Below are positions 1-5,168 of a stretch of 5,168 nucleotides of DNA, in pieces (the stretch's first letter is position 1; every line of letters starts with the position of its first letter). Below the pieces are notes generated by a model. The model had not been told where the DNA came from, ran no database searches, and was given only the letters and a program-made list of their open reading frames with translations. Position numbers and translations under genes: made by a program. The DNA comes from Thermoplasmata archaeon (lineage in GTDB: Archaea; Thermoplasmatota; Thermoplasmata; Lutacidiplasmatales; UBA184), in contig JASHYQ010000038.1 in assembly GCA_030042955.1 (NCBI GenBank), forward strand, positions 1 through 5,168, written 5' to 3'.

Positions 1-584
1 GGGGATGCCCCGTTGCCCAACGCTGCCTCGCGGATGTGCCTCGGGATGGACGAGAACGCGAGGTCCGCCGTTCGGAACACGTAGGGGGTCATGAAGAACG
101 ACAGCGTGACGGCCCCCGAGATGAAGACCAGTCCCCAACCGAAGTAGAGGACGAACGCGAGATACCCGAGGTAGCCGATGATGATGGAGGGGGTGCCGAC
201 CAAGAGGTTCGCGGAGGTCCGGGCCCCGTTCGCCCACCGCTCGGGCAGTAGCTCGGCGGTCGCGATCCCCCCCAACAGGCCGAACGCCACGGCGAGGGCC
301 GTCGCCAGTCCGATGAGGTAGAAGGTCGTGGTGAGCGGAACCCCGAGGGCGTCCGTCTGATACGGGCTGGTGCTGGTGACGATGTTCCAGGTCAGGGTCG
401 GGACGACCCTCGCCGAGATGTAGTAGACCATGTCGAGGATCGGGAGGATCGCCACCAGGAACAGCAACGGGGTGAGCCAACCCATCGCGCGGTCGAACCC
501 CAGACGGAAGCGGGTGCGGGCGGACCGGTCGATGAGTACGTCGACGGGTGGGAGTTCCGAGACCAAGGAGCCGGATGCCGCCAT
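1..584 (-). CDS. pstA: Phosphate ABC transporter permease PstA, 3' end cut off by the window
   Basis: PstA is one of the two membrane subunits of the high-affinity phosphate importer; it pairs with PstC and docks on the ATPase PstB. Translating the minus strand from the ATG at 584 gives 194 complete codons open to the window edge, so the C-terminal third is missing. A short N-terminal tail (about 1-34) is followed by hydrophobic segments near 35-58, 85-112, 127-150 and 151-172. Family features are GTPSIIIGYLGYL (130-142), TPYVFRTADLAF (166-177) and the start of the cytoplasmic EAA loop, REAALGNGAS (185-194), which contacts the ATPase. The start is the only reasonable one: it lies 6 bases after the pstC stop and has GGGGGTG 9 bases upstream. 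Identity as PstA rather than a second PstC rests on these motifs and on the S-C-A gene order. pstB and phoU probably follow outside the window. Confidence 0.93.
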   Translation of the reverse strand, partial: MAASGSLVSELPPVDVLIDRSARTRFRLGFDRAMGWLTPLLFLVAILPILDMVYYISARVVPTLTWNIVTSTSPYQTDALGVPLTTTFYLIGLATALAVAFGLLGGIATAELLPERWANGARTSANLLVGTPSIIIGYLGYLAFVLYFGWGLVFISGAVTLSFFMTPYVFRTADLAFSSIPRHIREAALGNGAS

Positions 585-590
585 CGGAGC

Positions 591-1592
591 TCACACCCCC
601 GCCACTTCGGTCGTCGAGAGGCTGATGACCAGTCGGCGCCCGGCGATGTTCACGGCGAGGCTGATCGCGAGCAGCACCAGGGCCATCTCAGTGAGGACCG
701 ACAACCACTGCGCGCTGGTGTACGCCGAGTCGATGAGCTCGAACATCGCGGCGGCCATGGTGTAGCCCGTACCGTAGAAGCTGGGCGCGACCTGGGCCGT
801 CGAGCCGATCAGCATGGCCACCGCGACGGTCTCGCCGAAGGCGCGGCCGAACCCGAGGAACGCCGCGCTCATGATGCCCCGTCGGGAGTAGGGGATCGCT
901 ACCCGTCGAAGGACCTCCCACCGGGTGGCGCCGAGCGCGAGGCCACTCTCCCAGAGATCCCTCGGGACGGCTCGCAGCGAGTCCCGGATGAGCAGGGTCG
1001 TGATGGGGAGGGCCATCAGGGTGAGCACGAAGATCGCGAGAGGAAGACCCAGCCCGAGCGAGTTGATATCGGAGGAGTGGAACCAGGGAAGGAACTGGAG
1101 ATGGTCCGACAGCCAGGGGTTCAACGTCAATCCGAAGTAGGGGCCGATGACGACGAACCCCCAGATCCCGTAGATGACGCTCGGGATCCCGGCGAGCAGG
1201 TCTACGAACGGGTCGAGCAGGTTGGCAAAGAGCCGGGGGAGGTACGTGGTGGAGGCCACCGCCAGCCCGAGCCCGATCAACATGGAGAAGACGAGGGCCG
1301 GGACCGCCGTCATGAAGGATCCCACGACGAACAGGCCGATGCCCCAGCTGGTCGTCGGAGCCCAGTTGAAGCCGAAGAAGCCGGGCAGGGAGGTCAGGTG
1401 GCTCGCCGAGGTGATGGTCCAGACGACCGCGACGATGATCGCAGCCGGGATGAGCGCCGGTACGAGCGCCGTATACCGGAGCCAAGCCAGCAGCGACCGT
1501 TGCGGGGGCGGGGTCGCCCCGCTGTTGCTAGAAGAAAGGCCGGGAAGGGGTTGTCGGCCCCCGGGCTCGGATGGGGGGGCCGATGCGTCCAA
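591..1592 (-). CDS. pstC: Phosphate ABC transporter permease PstC
   Basis: This 333-residue protein is the PstC membrane subunit of the phosphate importer. A Ser/Pro/Gly-rich cytoplasmic tail of about 37 residues precedes six hydrophobic segments, near 41-61, 85-115, 127-152, 181-206, 240-263 and 298-318. Typical PstC features are DLLAGIPSVIYGIWGF (131-146), the EAA loop WESGLALGATRWEVLRR (214-230) that couples to the PstB ATPase, and GFGRAFGETVAVAMLIG (247-263). The Arg250 and Glu254 of the last motif match the charged pair conserved in PstC. The start is a TTG: no ATG or GTG occurs in frame before the first membrane helix, and GAGGT lies 4 bases upstream. The gene begins 25 bases after the pstS stop and ends 6 bases before pstA, so it is the middle gene of a pst operon. 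The length fits the family. Confidence 0.96.
   Translation of the reverse strand: MDASAPPSEPGGRQPLPGLSSSNSGATPPPQRSLLAWLRYTALVPALIPAAIIVAVVWTITSASHLTSLPGFFGFNWAPTTSWGIGLFVVGSFMTAVPALVFSMLIGLGLAVASTTYLPRLFANLLDPFVDLLAGIPSVIYGIWGFVVIGPYFGLTLNPWLSDHLQFLPWFHSSDINSLGLGLPLAIFVLTLMALPITTLLIRDSLRAVPRDLWESGLALGATRWEVLRRVAIPYSRRGIMSAAFLGFGRAFGETVAVAMLIGSTAQVAPSFYGTGYTMAAAMFELIDSAYTSAQWLSVLTEMALVLLAISLAVNIAGRRLVISLSTTEVAGV
594..600 (-). promoter_or_regulatory. Shine-Dalgarno-like site of pstA
   Basis: The minus strand reads GGGGGTG, 9 bases before the pstA ATG and inside the last codons of pstC. It resembles the GGAGGTG complement of the archaeal 16S rRNA 3' end and supports translational coupling of the two permease genes. 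The match is imperfect (G for A). Confidence 0.55.
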
Positions 1593-1596
1593 CGAT

Positions 1597-1601
1597 ACCT
1601 C
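1597..1601 (-). promoter_or_regulatory. Shine-Dalgarno site deciding the TTG start of pstC
   Basis: The minus strand reads GAGGTATCG immediately before TTG. GAGGT and the following ATC resemble the archaeal GGAGGTGATC consensus. The spacing of 4 bases is short but usable, and with no in-frame ATG or GTG in the N-terminal region it supports initiation at TTG 1592. Confidence 0.6.
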
Positions 1602-1617
1602 GGCGACCTGGTGTACC

Positions 1618-2967
1618 TTAGGTCGAGACCGACGCGAGCTCCTGCTCGTCGTAGCCGATGACAGCCGGGGTCAACGGGACGAAGTTGACCGCGGTAAGGT
1701 ACGCCGACGGGGTCCCCGAGGGGGAGCCGCTAGCGAAGTTCCCGTACGTGATCGCCCATTGTAGGAACAGCACGGTATCGGCGAGCGCGGTGGCCGTTAC
1801 CGTAGTTCCGGTCGGGGCCAGCTTGATCAGCGTGTACTCGAGGTTGCAGATCGGGTAGGGGGTCGGGCTCGCGGCCGTGGGGGCCGTGCCGCCTCCGCCC
1901 AACGTCAGGTTGATCGCGCCCGCCGGGCTTCCGCCCAGGATCAGGCTGACCGCGAGCTGGTAGACCGAGTACTGGAGGTGGGTCAGACCGAGGTTCGCGT
2001 CCTGCGAGATGTTGGCCGCGCTCGGTAGGATGTAGTTGGCCGCGTCGACGCCGCCCGACGCGGAGAGGGCGTTGTCGTCCCCGACCGCCGCGTAGTTGAC
2101 TCCCGTCACTCCCTTCGCTTCGACCTGGTCCGTGTAGCTGATCCCGATATAGGCGATTCCGCCGACCTGTCCCGTGACGCCGGTGACCATGCCCGAGTTT
2201 CCGGTCTCGGAGATGACGCCGGGAATCTTGTCGCCCGAGAGACCACCGTTGGCGGGCGCGCCGAAGGGCCAGTTCTTGTCCGACATGTAGCAGAGGGACG
2301 TGAACAGGAACGTGTCCCCGCTCGAGTCCGCTCGGATGATGGTGGTGATGGTATCCTCGCTCGCGGAGAGCGCGTTAAGTTGGGTCTGGACCGCCGAGGG
2401 TTGGGCTGCGAGGATCAGGGGGTCGTTCCACTTCGTGATGTTCCCCGCGTAGATCATGGCGAGCACGGTGCCGTTCAGGTTGAGGTGGCCCGTGACGCCG
2501 GGAAGGTTGTACCAGACGAGCTGGGCCGAGATCGCGGCGGGGACGTTGATCAGGTTGGTAGCGCTCGCATTCTTGAGGTAGCCATCCGACCCGCCGATGT
2601 TGACCGTACCCGTCTCAGCTCCCGCCTGACCTGCTCCACTGCCCGTCGAAGCCGGCGCCAAGACCACGCAGGGGTTGTAGGCCGTGTAGTTGGGTCCCCA
2701 GATCTTCATCAGGGGATACAGCAGGCTCGACCCAGTCTCGGTGATCTGCGTGGCTGTGCAAGAGGTAGTACTGCTGCTCTTGACGGTTGACGCTCCGATG
2801 AAGTAACCCCCCGCCAGTCCGATGATGAGCAGGATCACGGCGAGTCCGATCGCCAGTCCCGTGCCGACCGTAGACCGCTTGGACCGACCCGTCCCGCTGA
2901 GATTCTCTCCCGAGGAGGGTCCGCCGGATGCTCCACTTGGTGTTCCGCTATTCGTTTGGCCGCTCAT
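1618..2967 (-). CDS. pstS: Membrane-anchored phosphate-binding protein PstS
   Basis: PstS is the external receptor that binds phosphate and hands it to PstC/PstA. From the ATG at 2967 it is 449 residues long. A Ser/Gly/Thr-rich tail (1-34) ends in basic residues (RSKRS, 28-32), followed by one hydrophobic helix (about 36-58). There is no lipobox, so the protein is probably anchored with its tail in the cytoplasm. The binding domain follows, with the family motifs TETGSSLLYPLMKIW (76-90), STGSGAGQAG (107-116), GGSDGYL (125-131), IYAGNITKWNDPLI (172-185), IIRADSSGDTFLF (210-222) and GGIAYIGISY (269-278). The C-terminal YPICNLEY (371-378) and FLQWAITYG (401-409) are also typical. Cys70, Cys100, Cys226 and Cys374 could form disulfides. 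A TTG nine codons upstream keeps the frame open but lies almost inside the TATA-like box, so ATG 2967 is preferred. It is the first gene of the operon. Confidence 0.95.
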   Translation of the reverse strand: MSGQTNSGTPSGASGGPSSGENLSGTGRSKRSTVGTGLAIGLAVILLIIGLAGGYFIGASTVKSSSTTSCTATQITETGSSLLYPLMKIWGPNYTAYNPCVVLAPASTGSGAGQAGAETGTVNIGGSDGYLKNASATNLINVPAAISAQLVWYNLPGVTGHLNLNGTVLAMIYAGNITKWNDPLILAAQPSAVQTQLNALSASEDTITTIIRADSSGDTFLFTSLCYMSDKNWPFGAPANGGLSGDKIPGVISETGNSGMVTGVTGQVGGIAYIGISYTDQVEAKGVTGVNYAAVGDDNALSASGGVDAANYILPSAANISQDANLGLTHLQYSVYQLAVSLILGGSPAGAINLTLGGGGTAPTAASPTPYPICNLEYTLIKLAPTGTTVTATALADTVLFLQWAITYGNFASGSPSGTPSAYLTAVNFVPLTPAVIGYDEQELASVST

Positions 2968-2996
2968 GGTTCCGTTGCCGGGCACTCGGCACAACT

Positions 2997-3011
2997 GAAT
3001 ATATAGAAAAT
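2997..3011 (-). promoter_or_regulatory. TATA-like promoter box of the pst operon
   Basis: The minus strand reads ATTTTCTATATATTC in the only AT-rich stretch of the window. With the usual archaeal spacing of about 26 bases from box centre to transcription start, initiation would fall near 2975, giving a leader of about 8 bases before the pstS ATG. No Shine-Dalgarno sequence precedes that ATG, which agrees with a leaderless or near-leaderless mRNA. A second box (TAATATA, about 3024-3030) could serve instead with a leader of about 30 bases. Confidence 0.55.
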
Positions 3012-3036
3012 CAATTTAGAGTGTATATTAGAAAAT
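3004..3036. repeat. Direct repeat of TAGAAAAT spaced 25 bases apart
   Basis: TAGAAAAT occurs on the plus strand at 3004-3011 and again at 3029-3036. On the minus strand both copies read ATTTTCTA followed by an AT-rich TATA-like run. The pair overlaps the putative pstS promoter. It may be a duplicated promoter element or a repeated regulator site; an AT-rich background makes chance recurrence possible. Confidence 0.4.
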
Positions 3037-3041
3037 AGGTC

Positions 3042-3049
3042 CATATATG
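3042..3049 (+). promoter_or_regulatory. Candidate TATA box for truA
   Basis: CATATATG is a palindromic AT run on the truA side of the divergent region. Archaeal spacing would put transcription start near 3071, leaving a leader of about 50 bases before the GTG at 3121. The plus-strand GTATATTAG at 3022-3030 is an alternative. This call rests on position and composition only. Confidence 0.35.
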
Positions 3050-3062
3050 CGACCGGGTCGCA
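3048..3062. promoter_or_regulatory. 15-base dyad, candidate operator
   Basis: The sequence TGCGACC-G-GGTCGCA is a perfect 7-base inverted repeat around one central base. It overlaps the end of the candidate truA TATA box and would sit between that box and the transcription start, where archaeal repressors often bind. It is also about 40 bases upstream of the pstS TATA-like box, so it could act on either gene. A short GC-rich dyad can arise by chance in this composition, and no regulator family can be named from it. Confidence 0.4.
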
Positions 3063-3120
3063 CCGCATCCTCAGGTCCTCGGCGGCCTCCTCTTAGCGCC
3101 CCGGGGGCTGGTCTCCGAGC

Positions 3121-3939
3121 GTGCGGTGGCGGGTCCGCTTTGGGTACGACGGCGTCGGCTTCCACGGATGGGCTCGCCAGCCCGGTCACCGCACCGTCGA
3201 AGGGGAGATCCTGCGGGGGCTCTCGGCGGCGGGGCTGGTCCCCCGCTCGGCGAGGCACATCGAGGTCGCGAGCCGAACCGACCGAGGGGTGAGCGCTCGG
3301 GCCAACGCGCTCGCGCTCACCAGCCGCCTCGAACCTGGGAACCTGTTGAGGGTCCTCAACGGGCTGGCTCCGGATGTCTACTTCACCGCTGCCGCCTCGA
3401 TGCCCGAGACCGCCCGCATCCGCCAGGCTCTCGGCCGGACCTATCGATACTTCGAGGACCCGGCCGGACGGGACCTGGCCCTGTACCAGGAGGCGACCTC
3501 GCTATTCCGCGGGCGTGTCGACGTCCGCTCCCTCGGCCGGGGGGTCCCCAGCACCGCACCGTCGTGGCGGAGCATCGAGCGAATGTCCGTTCGCGATGCC
3601 GAGGGTGTCTGGGAAGTCCAGGTCGAAGCCCCCTCCTTTGTCTGGGGGATGGTGCGCAAGATGGTGGGGGCCTGCCGAGAGGTCGCGGCCGGTCGACTTC
3701 CATTGCCCCGGCTGCGGCGGGCCGTGGAAGGGAAGGAGCGCCTGACCCTGCCGATGGCGGAGCCAGAGGCCCTGGTCCTCTGGGAGGTCCGCTACGCCGA
3801 GCCCTGGACGGAGGTCTGGGCCGGCCCGAGCCGACGCCAGTCCGCCGCCCTAGCCGCCGCGCGGGGGGCCTGCCGGGCGCGAGAGGCCGTGCGGAGCTCG
3901 CTGGCCGAGGGGATCCTTCCGGGGGACCAACAGCCCTAG
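3121..3939 (+). CDS. truA: tRNA pseudouridine synthase A, archaeal type
   Basis: TruA converts uridine to pseudouridine in the tRNA anticodon stem-loop (positions 38-40 in characterised members). The 272-residue product opens with RVRFGYDGVGFHGWARQPG (4-22), a standard TruA N-terminus. The catalytic aspartate is Asp54 in SRTDRGVSA (51-59), the loop form common in archaea. GRTYRY (105-110) supplies the conserved tyrosine, and FVWGMVRKMVG (173-183) and LWEVRY (220-225) complete the fold. The usual HDFxxF-like motif is poorly kept here (VDVRSL, 133-138), and residues from about 235 onward form an Ala/Arg-rich tail. The start is the GTG at 3121, the only start codon after the in-frame stop at 3094, and it fits the family N-terminus. 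No strong ribosome site is visible. It is divergent from pstS and convergent with the next gene. Confidence 0.94.
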   Translation: MRWRVRFGYDGVGFHGWARQPGHRTVEGEILRGLSAAGLVPRSARHIEVASRTDRGVSARANALALTSRLEPGNLLRVLNGLAPDVYFTAAASMPETARIRQALGRTYRYFEDPAGRDLALYQEATSLFRGRVDVRSLGRGVPSTAPSWRSIERMSVRDAEGVWEVQVEAPSFVWGMVRKMVGACREVAAGRLPLPRLRRAVEGKERLTLPMAEPEALVLWEVRYAEPWTEVWAGPSRRQSAALAAARGACRAREAVRSSLAEGILPGDQQP

Positions 3940-3943
3940 CTAG
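3936..3943. other. Zero-gap convergent stop junction CTAGCTAG
   Basis: The TAG stop of truA (3937-3939) and the TAG stop of the minus-strand fusion gene (3942-3940) touch without an intervening base. They lie within the perfect 8-base palindrome CTAGCTAG. No T-rich run or hairpin is visible on either side, so each transcript must terminate inside the coding region of the other gene or read through as antisense RNA. Confidence 0.9.
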
Positions 3944-5168
3944 CCGACGCGCTCCCACCGCTCGAGCTTCTGGACCGTGGCGAGAGTGGAGCCGCGCTGG
4001 ATCTCCTCCCGGACCCGGTTCTCGTGCTCCAGCACATCCAGGGAGCGGTTGGCGATCTCCTGGGCCCGCTCCCGCGGGACGACGACCAGGCCACTCAGGT
4101 CCCCGACGATCCAGTCCCCCGGTCGGACCTTCTGTCCTCCGACAGTCACCTCGACCCCGATCTCCCCATGCCCCTTCGGTTCCCCCGCGTTCGAGCTGAC
4201 GAACCGGCTGAACGCCGGGAACCCGATCTCGAGGATCGTGTCGAGGTCCCGGATCGCGCCGTCGACGACCACCCCCGCGACCTTCCGACCGTGGGCCGAC
4301 CAGCTCGCGAGCTCACCCCAGATCGCGGTGGTCCCTCCCCCCGCGTCGATGACGATGACGTCGCCCGGACCGGCCCGGTCGATCGCCTCGACCGGCTTCG
4401 CCCAGTCCCCGTCCCGCGTCACGACCGTAACGGCGGGGCCTGCCATCCGGACGTTAGGGGCGGCGAGGTGCGGAAGGAGCCCGTGCACGGCGCCCTGGCG
4501 CTGCATCGCGTCCGTGATGTTCGGGCTCGAGACCTTGAGGAACGCCGCGCGGAGGTCCTCTCCGGCGTACCGCCGGAACAGCTCGGTCGCGACCTCCTTC
4601 TGGGTAGAGATCGCCTCCTGGATTCGCCGCGTGGCCTCGGCGATGTTGGGGCTCTTGGTGATCGCCCCCCCCACGATGAGAATCTGGGCCCCCGCTCGGG
4701 TGGCGGCTGCGACCGACTCGCTGGTGAGTCCACCGGCTACGGCGACAGGGAGGGGGGAGGCTTTCGCGAGCTCGTCGAGGACCGCGAAGGGGGTCTTGCC
4801 GGCCATCTGCATGTCGATTCCGACGTGCCAGCAGACGGCGGCCGCGCCGAGTTCTGCGGAGCGTTTCGCCCGCGCGATCGGGTCGGCGACCCCCAGCAGG
4901 TCGACCATGACCTCCGCCCCGTACAACTCGCCGCCCCGCACCGCATCGGCGATGGTGTCATCGTCGGCCGCCCCCAGCACGGTCACCACGTCGGCGCCGG
5001 CCTTGGCCGCGATCTCCACCTCGAACGCTCCGGTGTCCATGATCTTCATGTCGGCGACGATCCGGTGGCTCGGGAACGCCTTCTTGAGCTCCCGGACGGC
5101 GTCCAGCCCCTCGCTCTTGATGAGGGGGGTCCCAGCCTCGACCCAGTCGGCGCCTCCCTCGACCGCTT
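3940..5168 (-). CDS. hps: Fusion of 3-hexulose-6-phosphate synthase and RraA-like domain, 5' end cut off
   Basis: Reading the minus strand from the right edge gives 408 residues; roughly the first 15-20 residues of the family lie outside the window. The N-terminal domain (about 1-190) is a hexulose-6-phosphate synthase, which joins formaldehyde and ribulose 5-phosphate or runs in reverse. It has WVEAGTPLIKSEG (8-20), the orotidine-decarboxylase-superfamily motif DMKIMD (39-44; Asp39, Lys41, Asp44), WHVGIDMQM (113-121) and the phosphate-binding VAGGL and IVGGAI strands. The C-terminal domain (about 195-400) is RraA-like: SSPNITDAM (213-221), GELASWSAHG (284-293), DGAIRD (302-307) and VRPGDWIVGDLSG (347-359). 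The Arg306-Asp307 pair matches the metal and substrate site of related aldolases. This fusion is known in archaea and is often annotated as hexulose-6-phosphate synthase/ribonuclease regulator. A nuclease-regulator role is doubtful; an aldolase or decarboxylase activity is at least as likely. Confidence 0.92.
   Translation of the reverse strand, partial: AVEGGADWVEAGTPLIKSEGLDAVRELKKAFPSHRIVADMKIMDTGAFEVEIAAKAGADVVTVLGAADDDTIADAVRGGELYGAEVMVDLLGVADPIARAKRSAELGAAAVCWHVGIDMQMAGKTPFAVLDELAKASPLPVAVAGGLTSESVAAATRAGAQILIVGGAITKSPNIAEATRRIQEAISTQKEVATELFRRYAGEDLRAAFLKVSSPNITDAMQRQGAVHGLLPHLAAPNVRMAGPAVTVVTRDGDWAKPVEAIDRAGPGDVIVIDAGGGTTAIWGELASWSAHGRKVAGVVVDGAIRDLDTILEIGFPAFSRFVSSNAGEPKGHGEIGVEVTVGGQKVRPGDWIVGDLSGLVVVPRERAQEIANRSLDVLEHENRVREEIQRGSTLATVQKLERWERVG

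Noticed and set aside
36..765. Plus-strand open frames opposite pstA and pstC
   Set aside because: The minus strand here encodes PstA and PstC with clear family motifs; the plus-strand products look random.
1077..1764. Plus-strand open frames opposite pstC and the end of pstS
   Set aside because: They are antisense to well-supported genes, have low-complexity charged products and no ribosome site or recognisable domain.
2968..2994. Nine-codon upstream extension of pstS starting at TTG
   Set aside because: The TTG lies almost against the TATA-like box, before the likely transcription start, and the added residues are not family sequence.
3099..3106. CCCCGGGG palindrome before truA as a hairpin or terminator
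   Set aside because: It has no loop and no T-run, and such GC palindromes are expected by chance in this composition.
3050..3120. Possible small RNA or tRNA gene in the truA leader
   Set aside because: No cloverleaf, no TΨC-like GGTTC box and no convincing stem were found; the stretch looks like an ordinary leader.
3126..4199. Plus-strand open frame of 357 codons across truA and the end of the fusion gene
   Set aside because: It overlaps truA in another frame and runs antisense to the fusion gene; its product is Arg/Pro/Gly-rich with no family motif, as expected of a GC-rich shadow frame.
5047..5049. Internal ATG as the start of the fusion gene
   Set aside because: The frame stays open to the window edge and the upstream 39 codons encode conserved Hps sequence (WVEAGTPLIKSEG and the first Asp of the catalytic motif).

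Overview
The window looks like a piece of a GC-rich archaeal chromosome. Four observations point that way. One gene is a fusion of hexulose-6-phosphate synthase with an RraA-like domain, an architecture known mainly from archaea. The TruA protein has the archaeal-style active-site loop SRTDRGVSA. PstS is anchored by an N-terminal transmembrane helix behind a Ser/Gly/Thr-rich tail. The only AT-rich stretch, about 2995-3050, lies between two divergent genes and carries TATA-like boxes rather than bacterial -35/-10 elements. A member of Thermoplasmatota is possible, but this is a guess from protein style and is not shown by the sequence.

Layout. On the minus strand, reading leftward from about 2967, is the high-affinity phosphate transporter operon pstS (2967-1618), pstC (1592-591) and pstA (584 to the window edge, truncated). 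The gaps are 25 and 6 bases, so the genes are almost certainly co-transcribed. pstB and phoU would be expected beyond position 1. pstC uses a TTG start and pstA an ATG start, and each has a Shine-Dalgarno-like sequence. pstS, the first gene, has none and sits just downstream of a TATA-like box, as expected for a leaderless or short-leader first gene.

Positions 2968-3120 form a divergent regulatory region. It holds TATA-like boxes, an 8-base motif repeated 25 bases apart, and a 15-base dyad that could be an operator. To its right on the plus strand is truA (3121-3939), a tRNA pseudouridine synthase with a GTG start. Its stop codon abuts, with no intervening base, the stop of the convergent minus-strand Hps-RraA fusion gene (3940 to the right edge, 5' end cut off). 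The two TAG stops lie within the palindrome CTAGCTAG.

Function. PstS captures phosphate outside the membrane, and PstC and PstA form the membrane channel of the ABC importer. TruA modifies tRNA. The Hps domain most likely acts in the ribulose monophosphate pathway, which many archaea use to make pentose phosphates or to handle formaldehyde. There is no obvious functional link among the three transcription units. I see no mobile element, CRISPR array, tRNA or rRNA, and no clearly new system. The points most worth a second look are the divergent control region, the fusion enzyme and the zero-gap convergent junction.
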